Made by a program: the position numbers and the translations under genes. The notes below the pieces were generated by a model. That model had not been told where the DNA came from. It saw only the letters and a list, made by a program, of their open reading frames with translations, and ran no database searches. From positions 1-36,789 of IMG/VR virus record IMGVR_UViG_3300031645_000004: a DNA stretch of 36,789 nucleotides; one strand, written 5' to 3'. Below, piece after piece: positions 9,301 to 16,850 of this stretch. Positions within the stretch are counted from its first letter, which is position 1. Every line of letters starts with the position of its first letter. Source of the DNA: a virus.

Positions 9301-9311
9301 TTTGTTATAAG
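9301..9311 (+). promoter_or_regulatory. Putative phage promoter, TTTGTTATAAG copy 1
   Basis: The exact 11-mer TTTGTTATAAG occurs three times on the plus strand, each in a gap upstream of a gene set. It reads as an extended -10 (TG, one base, TATAAG) with no recognisable -35. Here it lies 72 bases upstream of the chosen helicase start, leaving a leader of about 65 bases. Confidence 0.5.
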
Positions 9312-9383
9312 AACATGCCTAAAGCTACCCGTACTTCAAATCCCTTCCTTTGTGACCACTATCTATCACACAGGAAGGGTGAG

Positions 9384-11525
9384 ATGAATATGCCGGTAGT
9401 AAATGAAAAGTCAGAGAAGACAGCCGTGGACAGCGTATCCTTACGATACGATGACAGGAACAACATGTTCTATTTCACAAGCCTAGATTTCAACGCCATG
9501 AAAATATTCGGAGTGGCTAGATCACTTCAGGATGGGAGGTACTTATATTACTTTGAAGCTGTATATCCAGACGGATGGTTTGCCTTAAAAGATTTCAAGG
9601 CTTTGTTCCCTAAGAGCACTATCTCTAAGAAGGCAAAGGAAAAATTCCTCTACTTGAAGTCTGTACCAGACCAGATAGTAGACTTCACTGAGCTAGATAA
9701 AAGGAATCACGTTTACAAGAAGTACCAGCCCATGACTCACCAAGCTAGATGCATGGAGGCTATGTTCCACTACCCAAGGCTATCTATTTTAGCAGAGCAA
9801 GGGCTAGGTAAAACCTTTATTAGTCTCAACCATGTTGCTATGAAAAAAGCTGAATTGGGAGTCTACAAAGCTTTAGTTTTTGCACCCAAGATAGTGTTGC
9901 GTAACTGGAAGGCTGAGACAGAATTACACACAGATTTAAAAACTATAATTTATCGAGGAGATGAACTACAGCGTAGGAAAATACGTGATCGCGTATTAGC
10001 TGGAGAGGATTGGGATGTAATTGTAACTAATTATGAGTGTGTCTCAAACACAGAAGTAAAACTCAAAGAACATGAGAAGATTGGTAAGCGCGAGATAGTT
10101 AGGGGTGACGAAGTACAGATAGCCAAGGATGGTGAATGGTACAGAGTATCTCAGGTAGAAGGTAAGGGTACTAAGCGAGAATTCATTCTTAAAGACATGA
10201 GAGTAGACTCACCTACAATTGTAAAGGCTCGAAGAAAGCTAGACAATGGTAGGTTAGTAAATTTAGACTTCAAGTTCTTTAAAGACGACTTAGATTTCCA
10301 GGTCCTATTTATGGATGAAGGTAGCCGAGTCAAAGGATATAAGAGTTCTAGGAGCCTGTCAGTAAAAGCTATAGCTGAGAAGATATCTAGTAGGTATATA
10401 CTCAGCGGTACAATCACACTAGGTAATCCCTTGGATGTCTATATGCCTTACACCATCCTAAACCCACTTATCTTTGGGGCTAACTATTGGAAGTTTCGAG
10501 CTAAGTACTGCAAGTTCCCTCCCTGGAATAAGCACATCATCACAGGGTACCAGAACCTAGATGCTCTAAAAGGTAGGATGGACCCATACACCATCTCTTT
10601 TACACGAGATGACTGTTTGGACCTAAAGCCTAGAACCCTGCTTGACCGTTACTATGACCTATCACGAGAACAAGCTGAGATGTACAACGATATTATTGAG
10701 GAGGAGAGTGTCTGGATAGGAGATATTGAAATGGATGTCTCAATGCCTGTAGTTAAAATTAACAAGCTAATGCAGTTAGTTAGTGGCTTCTTGATATTAC
10801 CACATACTCGAGATGACTCAGCCTGTAATAAGTGCTCAGAATTATGTGAATGCATTGAGGACGACATCTATCCCTGGAATAAGAAATGCCTGTTCTATGG
10901 GACTGAGAAGGTTGCTCATGTCAAGAAACCTGCCCGGGAGTACTTCACTTTTAAGAAGAACCCTAAGCTTGAACTGTTTATTGAAGATCTGCAGGACATA
11001 GAAGGCCAAGTAATTATCTGGACCTATTATAAGAAAGAGCTGGACGATCTTATGTGGGCTATGCATGAGGCTAAGATTAACTATGTCTTAGCATCAGAGT
11101 TCAACTGTGATCTTAAGTTTACAAATGATCAGAGCATCAAAGTGTTCGCTGGGCAGATATCTCAAGGTATTGGTATTACTCTCAACACTGCTAAGCATAT
11201 GATTTACTACAGTCAAAGTCTATCTCTAGAGGATCGCTTGCAATCAATGGATCGCAATTATCGTATTGGTCAGGATTCTAAGGTTGTTGTAGCTGACTAT
11301 CAATGTCCTGGCACTTTAGAAAGTACGGTGCTTAAGCTGCTACGAGATAAGCGAGATGTTAAAGACTTTATACAGAGCAGTATAGAATGCTTAGAATGTA
11401 ACAACTATGACTACTGTACAGAGTGTGGCATACGCCCTTACAGTGAGGATTGTGCTCTCTACGGAATTCGAGAAGCAGCCGAGACTAAGAATACAATTAA
11501 ACTAAAAACTATTAAACTAGATTAA
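9384..11525 (+). CDS. SNF2-like superfamily 2 helicase
   Basis: A 713-aa ATP-dependent DNA translocase. Motif I is LAEQGLGKTFISL; motif Ia follows (VFAPKIVLRNWKAE); a DExx-type motif II is LFMDEGSR; motif III is YILSGTITLGNP; the C-terminal lobe has QVIIWTYYKKEL and the motif V/VI block SQGIGITLNTAKHMIYYSQS then DRNYRIGQ, characteristic of SNF2 proteins. Two Cys clusters, one between the lobes (CNKCSELCEC) and one near the C-terminus (CLECNNYDYCTECG), suggest zinc sites. An in-frame ATG at 9315 was not chosen because AGGAAGGG sits just before ATG 9384 and the 9315 codon almost touches the putative promoter. Likely role: DNA remodelling, fork repair or branch migration during replication. Confidence 0.88.
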   Translation: MNMPVVNEKSEKTAVDSVSLRYDDRNNMFYFTSLDFNAMKIFGVARSLQDGRYLYYFEAVYPDGWFALKDFKALFPKSTISKKAKEKFLYLKSVPDQIVDFTELDKRNHVYKKYQPMTHQARCMEAMFHYPRLSILAEQGLGKTFISLNHVAMKKAELGVYKALVFAPKIVLRNWKAETELHTDLKTIIYRGDELQRRKIRDRVLAGEDWDVIVTNYECVSNTEVKLKEHEKIGKREIVRGDEVQIAKDGEWYRVSQVEGKGTKREFILKDMRVDSPTIVKARRKLDNGRLVNLDFKFFKDDLDFQVLFMDEGSRVKGYKSSRSLSVKAIAEKISSRYILSGTITLGNPLDVYMPYTILNPLIFGANYWKFRAKYCKFPPWNKHIITGYQNLDALKGRMDPYTISFTRDDCLDLKPRTLLDRYYDLSREQAEMYNDIIEEESVWIGDIEMDVSMPVVKINKLMQLVSGFLILPHTRDDSACNKCSELCECIEDDIYPWNKKCLFYGTEKVAHVKKPAREYFTFKKNPKLELFIEDLQDIEGQVIIWTYYKKELDDLMWAMHEAKINYVLASEFNCDLKFTNDQSIKVFAGQISQGIGITLNTAKHMIYYSQSLSLEDRLQSMDRNYRIGQDSKVVVADYQCPGTLESTVLKLLRDKRDVKDFIQSSIECLECNNYDYCTECGIRPYSEDCALYGIREAAETKNTIKLKTIKLD

Positions 11526-11534
11526 GGAGAACTT

Positions 11535-12251
11535 ATGAAGAATTTAAAAGGACTTTCTGGCTTACTAATCTGCATTATATGCCTAGGAACTATAGGTACG
11601 GGTATACACATGTGGTACAGAAGCTCAGATCGGGCTGAGATATTGAGAGTTTCTATGCAAGAAACTGTAGTAGAGGAAGCATCCCTAAATGCCTTCGTAC
11701 ATATTCCTCTCTCTCAAGAAACCCAGGATATGATTGAGTTTATTATGCATCGTAACTACAAGATCTATCCTGGCATGGCAGAAGAGATCGCAATTGCTAC
11801 AGTTAAAGCTTCAGTTGAATTCAATGTGCCTTCGAACATCTTACTAGCAATCATGGATATTGAGTCAGACTATCGCTATGATGCCGTGTCTAAGGCTACT
11901 GCCGTAGGCTTAATGCAAATACATGTTGCTACATGGCTAGATTCTAAGAACAAAATCAATCTTATGCAGGCAGGTATTGCTGATTCTAAGAAAGATCTTT
12001 TTGACCCAGACACTAATATCAGAGCGGGAGCGTACATTTTACAAATGTACATGAAAGAAGGTATGCGAAAGAAGGTGGCTAACCTTGTCCAGTATGCAGC
12101 TACTCGGTATTTTGGTGGGACTAAAAACACTTACTATGCAAAGCTTATAGCTGCTCTAGGGGAGTACCAAATCTTTAATTGCACACATATTATGCAAGAA
12201 GCTCAAGTGTTAACAACCAGTATTAGGAAGCAGGATTCAGATAATGGCTAA
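11535..12251 (+). CDS. Membrane-anchored lytic transglycosylase (SLT family)
   Basis: A 238-aa protein. Residues ~6-26 are a hydrophobic anchor (LSGLLICIICLGTIGTGIHM). Residues ~80-215 match the SLT/lysozyme-like fold: LLAIMDIESDYRYDAVS with catalytic Glu about residue 110, then ATAVGLMQIHVATW, DPDTNIRAGAYILQMY and VQYAATRYFGG. It would cleave peptidoglycan in the periplasm, either for lysis or DNA entry; the anchor resembles a signal-arrest segment. AAGGAGA precedes the ATG. It overlaps the next gene by 8 bases. Its place inside replication genes is unusual for a lysis gene. Confidence 0.88.
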   Translation: MKNLKGLSGLLICIICLGTIGTGIHMWYRSSDRAEILRVSMQETVVEEASLNAFVHIPLSQETQDMIEFIMHRNYKIYPGMAEEIAIATVKASVEFNVPSNILLAIMDIESDYRYDAVSKATAVGLMQIHVATWLDSKNKINLMQAGIADSKKDLFDPDTNIRAGAYILQMYMKEGMRKKVANLVQYAATRYFGGTKNTYYAKLIAALGEYQIFNCTHIMQEAQVLTTSIRKQDSDNG

Positions 12252-13143
12252 AGGAGACGCTTACGACCCTCAGGCTAGAAAGCCTATTGACGATTGCCCA
12301 TATACTCTTCCAAGAGATTATATGTCTGCTTCACAAATAAATACATACTTACGCTGCGGAAAGTGCTACTACTTTCGTTATATATTAGGTATCCAGTCTG
12401 CTCCTGCTCTACCAATGACTATGGGGTCTGCAGTGCATGAGACGTATGAGCCTATGTACCAAGCAGTTATTGATGGTGAGCCTTTATGGACACCGAAGCA
12501 GGCTAGTGAGTTTGGTATCTTCCGTCTTGAAGAAAAAGCGGAGGACGATGGGCTACCACTAGTAGGGGCTGAGAAAGATGAGTCTATAGGGGTGGTCCAG
12601 AATGTAATTTCCAGTTACGTGACACTATTAGCTCCCCATATCAAGCCCGTTGCTGTAGAGTTAGAAATTAGAGAAACCTTAGCCTGTGGAGTTCCTATTC
12701 TGGCTTACATTGACCAGATACGTGAGCCTACTCTCTTAGAGAAATCCAAGGGTCGTACAGAAAATGTAATGGTGGATTACAAGGTCACTAAAAGTAAATG
12801 GGCTGAGAGCAAGCTAGCTAATGAATTTCAGTTTAATCTGTATGCAACCATTACGGATATAAAAGACACTGAGATCCACAACTGCTCAAAGAATACTAAA
12901 GCGTTCAAAGTCAATAAGACTGTAGAGGCTGATTTCCTAGCCTCTAAACATGATTTAGCAAGTAATCTTAGAGTACTACGTCACCGCTATGCTAAGAATG
13001 TTGGTGTCCATGTAAATAATCTTGTAGAAAGTGTAGCTGATGGTATATCTAAAGGCTCATTCCCTATGGCTCCTATGGACTCATGGGCATGTAATGACCG
13101 TTTTTGCGGATACTGGCAATATTGCAGGGGTAAAAAATCTTAG
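12244..13143 (+). CDS. Cas4/RecB-like PD-(D/E)XK nuclease with Fe-S cysteines, copy 1
   Basis: A 299-aa nuclease. SASQINTYLRCGKCYYF (residues ~24-40) holds the first Cys; GSAVHETY carries the motif His; the active-site region is LAYIDQI then MVDYKVTKS (Asp and Lys of D/E-x-K); QFNLY is the Q-x3-Y motif; the C-terminus CNDRFCGYWQYC supplies three more Cys. The four-Cys arrangement is that of AddB/Cas4-type iron-sulfur nucleases. Likely job: DNA end processing in replication-recombination. It shares its plan with the nuclease at 16851-17747. Confidence 0.85.
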   Translation: MAKGDAYDPQARKPIDDCPYTLPRDYMSASQINTYLRCGKCYYFRYILGIQSAPALPMTMGSAVHETYEPMYQAVIDGEPLWTPKQASEFGIFRLEEKAEDDGLPLVGAEKDESIGVVQNVISSYVTLLAPHIKPVAVELEIRETLACGVPILAYIDQIREPTLLEKSKGRTENVMVDYKVTKSKWAESKLANEFQFNLYATITDIKDTEIHNCSKNTKAFKVNKTVEADFLASKHDLASNLRVLRHRYAKNVGVHVNNLVESVADGISKGSFPMAPMDSWACNDRFCGYWQYCRGKKS

Positions 13144-13156
13144 TGAGGTAACAACA

Positions 13157-13443
13157 ATGTATAGCAGGTGTGCACGCTGCTCAATAGAAGCTGAACTTTA
13201 TACTTTTCAACAGAACATGTATGTGAGGATTGTTTAAATAAAATATCGGACCAGGATAGTCTATGCCCAAATTGTGGATTCTCTACAAGTGCTTCAGATG
13301 AGGTCTCAATCCTGCTAACACGGCCTAAAGCTACTGCTGAAGAGAAAGCAGCTGCTAATGAAGTACCTATCTTAGTGTGCTCGAAGTGTAAGATCCTCCA
13401 TTTTGACAGTTTTACATATAAGATCCTCGAAGGTCTTCGATAG
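13157..13443 (+). pseudogene. Zinc-ribbon protein broken by a -1 frameshift
   Basis: ATG 13157, with GAGG upstream, opens MYSRCARCSIEAELYTF and runs out of frame to TAA 13235-13237. Stepping back one base at CTTTTC (~13203-13208) continues as STEHVCEDCLNKIS, then LCPNCGFS and VCSKCKILHF to TAG 13441-13443. The joined product would be ~95 aa with four CxxC pairs, a clear double zinc-ribbon design, and the second frame has no start codon of its own. So either a deletion has broken the gene, ribosomes slip at the T run, or there is a base error in the sequence. Confidence 0.7.
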
Positions 13444-13447
13444 TTCT

Positions 13448-13480
13448 AATAAAGCCCTACCTACTAGGTAGGGCTTTATT
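13448..13480 (+). terminator. Strong hairpin terminator
   Basis: A perfect 15-bp stem AATAAAGCCCTACCT / AGGTAGGGCTTTATT with a 3-base loop, five bases after the zinc-ribbon stop. The 3' arm supplies TTTATT. The symmetric A/T ends allow use in both directions. Confidence 0.8.
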
Positions 13481-13488
13481 AAGTATAT

Positions 13489-13500
13489 CCCCCCCCCCCC
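13489..13500 (+). repeat. Homopolymer of 12 C
   Basis: Twelve consecutive C lie just after the terminator in an otherwise A+T-rich gap. Such a run is rare in this window (next longest G/C run is 8) and prone to slippage or assembly error. Confidence 0.95.
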
Positions 13501-13823
13501 TTTAGCTACCCTACCTCTAATTATTACTCAGTAAGTCATTAGTATATCTAAGAATTACCTTATAATATAAAATAGTATATATTAGTAAAATAAATATTGA
13601 CGTCCTTAATTCTGAGGAGTAGTTTACTCAAACTAAACAGCATAACTTTAAGTTAATAGATCGAGTACAAGCTTATTCTATTCTTGACTAAGTTACCGTA
13701 GTATAGTAATATATCTACAGTTGTTACAGAGATATTTGGCCTGTGCAATTAAATGAAAATAAATACTTCAGTTAAATGTAAACAGTTCCCAGTATCTCAG
13801 TAACCAAACTTACAGGAGGCCCG
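13501..13823 (+). promoter_or_regulatory. A+T-rich gap with sigma-70-type promoter before the sigma gene
   Basis: The gene-free stretch holds a very good host-type promoter: TTGACT (13684-13689), a 17-base spacer and TAATAT (13707-13712). A weaker candidate is TTGACG (13597-13602), 17 bases, TAGTTT. The predicted leader before the sigma factor is about 105 bases. A promoter readable by host enzyme upstream of the phage sigma factor fits early expression. No small ORF with a ribosome site was seen. Confidence 0.6.
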
Positions 13824-14762
13824 ATGAGCCAGGAAGCTAGTACGGAAAAAGACAGTGTTAAAAATATTGGTCTATCTCCAACTGAGACAATGGATTCCGT
13901 TAAATTTGTCACAAAGTATCTAAGTGTTAGTAAAGCCCCAATTATCTTAGATAAACATATCAGGGGGAAGAAAATTCATGAGTGGATAGTTATGTACCGA
14001 AACACTGATCTTCCTATGGATGAGCGGTTAAAGTATCGGGACTATGTTATCTATAATGTCTTTTACTTATTTCCATATGTACTATCTCGAAGGCGTCTGC
14101 GCTTCTCCTTGTTTGATGAAGCTCTACAGCAACTTGTGATAGGTACTATCCAGGCAATTGATAACTATGATTATGTAAATTACTCGAGATTTACAGTGTA
14201 TCTATCTAAGTACATCACAGAGTCCATTAGCATCTGTATGCAAGATGACACTTTGATCACCATTCCAAACTCTGCACGAAAGAAGATTATTAAGAATCTT
14301 CGAGAGCAGAATGAACAGAATGAGATAGAAGGGGATTCTAGGGTAGTTCAGGTAGCTGGAGATCCAGTTAATCCTTCTAACTCAGATACTCACCCAAACG
14401 TATTAGGCTGTTTTTATCAAGGAGAAGAGTATTTGGAGGAGATAGGTTATTCTTCTATGAGTGATGACGACGATCCAGATATCTACACCGCTGTAGAAAC
14501 TAAGGAATACCTTAAAGTCTTAGAGTTTGCTCTAAGCGAGGAGGGTGAGGTCCTTACAGACAAAGAGCGTTTAGTAGTCACATACCGCTTTGGTATCTTT
14601 GGTGCACCTAAGCTAACCTTAAAGCAGGTAGCAGAGATGTTTCACTCTCATGGATGGCGTGCCACCATTGAATGGATCTTCCAGTTAGAGAAGCGTGCCA
14701 CTGAGAAGCTACAGAAATTCATGAAGAAATGTGGCCTTACTGAGGGCCTAGCAGTCAGATAA
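13824..14762 (+). CDS. Sigma-70-family transcription initiation factor
   Basis: A 312-aa protein. Residues ~68-139 match sigma region 2: RDYVIYNVFYLFPYVLSRR, LFDEALQQLVIGTIQAIDNY, SRFTVYLSKYITESI. Residues ~228-300 match region 4: LTDKERLVVTYRFGIFG, LTLKQVAEMF, then a recognition helix and the segment IFQLEKRATEKLQKFM. Between them is an acidic linker (SMSDDDDPD). It would direct RNA polymerase, probably the phage-encoded one, to phage promoters. AGGAGG six bases before the ATG is the best ribosome site in the region. Divergence from bacterial sigma factors is strong, so partner and promoter class are inference. Confidence 0.82.
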   Translation: MSQEASTEKDSVKNIGLSPTETMDSVKFVTKYLSVSKAPIILDKHIRGKKIHEWIVMYRNTDLPMDERLKYRDYVIYNVFYLFPYVLSRRRLRFSLFDEALQQLVIGTIQAIDNYDYVNYSRFTVYLSKYITESISICMQDDTLITIPNSARKKIIKNLREQNEQNEIEGDSRVVQVAGDPVNPSNSDTHPNVLGCFYQGEEYLEEIGYSSMSDDDDPDIYTAVETKEYLKVLEFALSEEGEVLTDKERLVVTYRFGIFGAPKLTLKQVAEMFHSHGWRATIEWIFQLEKRATEKLQKFMKKCGLTEGLAVR

Positions 14763-14810
14763 TTTAAGCACCACACCCAACAACACTACAACAACTAGAA
14801 GGGTACTATC

Positions 14811-15344
14811 ATGGGCGACGAAGAAGTAGGAATTGCACAAGAAGCGAGCAATCTTGTAGATGAGGTAAAGACAGATGTAGCTAATGCCTCATTATCATCA
14901 ATTATTGATCAAGAGTACGTTAAAGACAATGTTCTTGATGTAGCGCAGGTACTGCAGAGTTCAAAAGACCTGCTAGCCACAGGGCAAGCATCTTTTAACA
15001 CAATGAATGAATTGTCTGAGTGGAACTCAGCCTCAGAAGTTATTGCTAATATCAAGACTCTTAACGAGTTTCTTATTCAGGTCGTATATGCTGTGGAGGC
15101 AGTAGTCTTAACCATCGACAATGCTAAAGACTACATTACCTCAGAAGATAAGCTGGATATGGCCGTCACTATTGTTGATAACGCATTGAAGCTCCCTTGG
15201 TACTTAGAAGGTATTGATGGTCTTGTACTAAAAATGCTTATCTCTTCAACAGTAACTTTTGTTAATAAAATAGGCGGTCAGACCTGGGACTTATCAGGTA
15301 TCTTGAGGCACCTACAACAAGGTAAGGAAATTCTAGAGCGGTAA
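14811..15344 (+). CDS. Unknown 177-aa acidic helical protein
   Basis: No family recognised. It is almost wholly helix-forming, acidic at the N-terminus, with hydrophobic heptad-like stretches in the second half (TLNEFLIQVVYAVEAVVLTI). No signal peptide. It follows the sigma gene by 48 bases in the same direction, with AGAAGG before the ATG, and ends before a terminator, so sigma and this gene form a short operon. It could be a sigma partner, which is only a positional guess. Confidence 0.7.
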   Translation: MGDEEVGIAQEASNLVDEVKTDVANASLSSIIDQEYVKDNVLDVAQVLQSSKDLLATGQASFNTMNELSEWNSASEVIANIKTLNEFLIQVVYAVEAVVLTIDNAKDYITSEDKLDMAVTIVDNALKLPWYLEGIDGLVLKMLISSTVTFVNKIGGQTWDLSGILRHLQQGKEILER

Positions 15345-15383
15345 GCACTCCCCCACCCCTCTGCAAACCGTTCTAGAAGCATG

Positions 15384-15415
15384 AAAAGCCCCAACATGAA
15401 GTTGAGGCTTTTTTT
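15384..15415 (+). terminator. Intrinsic terminator after the sigma operon
   Basis: Stem AAAAGCCCCAAC / GTTGAGGCTTTT with one mismatch, loop ATGAA, and a run of T through 15415. It overlaps by three bases the promoter-like TTTGTTATAAG that begins at 15413, so one operon ends where the next starts. Confidence 0.85.
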
Positions 15416-15423
15416 GTTATAAG
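15413..15423 (+). promoter_or_regulatory. Putative phage promoter, TTTGTTATAAG copy 2
   Basis: Exact copy of the 11-mer found at 9301 and 34588. It sits directly behind a terminator and 152 bases before the ssDNA-binding protein gene, as expected for an operon promoter. Confidence 0.55.
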
Positions 15424-15464
15424 ACCGTGACTAATGTATGAACCACACTTTAGTAATCTCTAAT

Positions 15465-15539
15465 AGGAGCATTAAAATGAATTAGCGACTTAAGTTTTAC
15501 TTGGAGGGGACCCAGTATTACTTACCAGTTATTACTGGG
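15465..15539 (+). promoter_or_regulatory. Leader with two-codon ORF and hairpin
   Basis: AGGAG (15465-15469) stands seven bases before ATG-AAT-TAG (15477-15485), a start-Asn-stop mini-ORF. A hairpin CCCAGTA / TACTGGG (15511-15517, 15533-15539) follows, ~35 bases before the real gene. The arrangement could set translation of the downstream gene; it may also be the relic of a small gene. Confidence 0.35.
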
Positions 15540-15575
15540 AGAAGTACTAACACTTAACACAAAAAGGATTTAACT

Positions 15576-16487
15576 ATGGCTAAATTTGAACTAGTAACAG
15601 TATCAACGAACGAGAATGATGCAGTATTGGCAGTAGATGAGGAGGGTTTTCACAAACTCAGTAATGGTGAGCAGGCTCTGATCACAGATACCCCCCACTT
15701 TTACAACATCGTACAGCCTGGTTCTGTTAAGAAAAATCCTGCGCTTAAGAAATTTAAAGGCAAGTTTATGAATGCTGAGCTTGGCCTGGACTTCGAGCAA
15801 AAACGTTTTGTTTACATCGGTAACTTCGCAGAAGGTCGTAACCACTTTCCCCCATTCGTGGAAGGCGATAACTCAGAGCCTCTATGTAAATCCTATGATG
15901 GCATTGTACCTGCTTTTAATGCTGAGCAACCTGGTGCAGCCTTATGCAGTGAATGCCCATTCGGTGATTTAATGTGGAAAGATGGTAACAAGCCTGAGTG
16001 TGCTAAGTATCTTGAGTTACTTCTACTTGATGTGGATATCAAGTACCCAATGGTACTTCCTATGAAGGGGACTTCCTTAGGCGCATGGAACCTATTCAAG
16101 AAGTCTATTACTCAGAAGATCAGGCTATCCAATGAGTTCAACAAGCTCGTTAAGCTGGGTCTGAAGAAAGTTGACAATCCACCTGAAGGTTATGTGGATG
16201 TAACTACTTGTGTAATCCAGGTAACTATGAGTGACGAAGGTACTTACTATGTCCCTAGCTTTGAATTGGTAGAGGCTCCAGAGCTAGATCAACAAGCTCT
16301 ACTTCCTCTAATCAATCACTATGGTTACAAGTTTATTACTGAAGCTGCTATTGCTCGGGAAGCTAAGAAGCTTGAGTACGAGCAGAACAGCACTATTGGT
16401 AATCAAGCCCTTTTTGAGTCTGCTCCAGAAGCTCAGGTAGAACTAGGTGATGATGCTGCTGAAAGTGACGAAGAGTTTGACGTATAA
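15576..16487 (+). CDS. Probable single-stranded DNA-binding protein
   Basis: A 303-aa protein, not matched to a family with certainty. Residues ~108-150 have a Cys pattern (CKSYDG, then LCSECPFG, then PECAKY) that looks like a zinc site, followed by a beta-rich core (YPMVLPMKGTSLGAWNLFKK). The last ~20 residues are strongly acidic and end EFDV, like the tail by which phage and bacterial ssDNA-binding proteins recruit partners. Position between sigma and HU/primase genes supports a replication role. AAGGA precedes the ATG. Alternative: a recombination mediator or other conserved phage DNA-metabolism protein. Confidence 0.6.
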   Translation: MAKFELVTVSTNENDAVLAVDEEGFHKLSNGEQALITDTPHFYNIVQPGSVKKNPALKKFKGKFMNAELGLDFEQKRFVYIGNFAEGRNHFPPFVEGDNSEPLCKSYDGIVPAFNAEQPGAALCSECPFGDLMWKDGNKPECAKYLELLLLDVDIKYPMVLPMKGTSLGAWNLFKKSITQKIRLSNEFNKLVKLGLKKVDNPPEGYVDVTTCVIQVTMSDEGTYYVPSFELVEAPELDQQALLPLINHYGYKFITEAAIAREAKKLEYEQNSTIGNQALFESAPEAQVELGDDAAESDEEFDV

Positions 16488-16541
16488 TTAGTCACTTACT
16501 CTTAAGTTCTTAACCCCTTAATACAACCTGAAGGACATGTT

Positions 16542-16790
16542 ATGACAAAATCGGATTTAGTTAAACAGATGGCTGCAGAGTTTGACCTTACACAAAAGGC
16601 CGCCGCTGCACAGATTGCATTTGTTCTAGACACAGTAACTACTGCTGCAAAAGAAGACGGTCGCGTTCAATTTGACCAACATATCTTCGTTAAGAAAGAC
16701 CGTGCAGCTCGCAAGGGCCGTAACCCACAAACTGGTGCGGTTATCGAGATCCCTGCAAAAAGTGTAGTTACTTACAAATTCACTGGTTAA
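16542..16790 (+). CDS. HU-family DNA-bending protein
   Basis: An 82-aa protein matching the HU/IHF fold over its full length: helical N-terminus MTKSDLVKQMAAEFDLTQ, then DGRVQFDQHIFVKKDRA, the arm region ARKGRNPQTGAVIEIP (with the Pro at the tip in NPQTG) and AKSVVTYKF. It would bind and bend DNA in genome compaction or replication initiation. AAGGA precedes the ATG and a terminator follows. Confidence 0.93.
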   Translation: MTKSDLVKQMAAEFDLTQKAAAAQIAFVLDTVTTAAKEDGRVQFDQHIFVKKDRAARKGRNPQTGAVIEIPAKSVVTYKFTG

Positions 16791-16800
16791 TTAGTGAGTT

Positions 16801-16833
16801 GGTGGTGAAGCCTAAGCTCCACCACCTTTTTTT
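16801..16833 (+). terminator. Intrinsic terminator after the HU gene
   Basis: Stem GGTGGTG / CACCACC (16801-16807, 16820-16826) followed by seven T. The next gene begins only 17 bases later, so read-through or a promoter inside the HU gene must supply it. Confidence 0.85.
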
Positions 16834-16850
16834 AATTTAATGGAGGTCGA

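Noticed and set aside
9315-9383. Earlier ATG for the SNF2-like helicase
   Set aside because: No ribosome site, the first 23 residues do not resemble helicase sequence, and the codon nearly touches the promoter-like motif. ATG 9384 has AGGAAGGG upstream.
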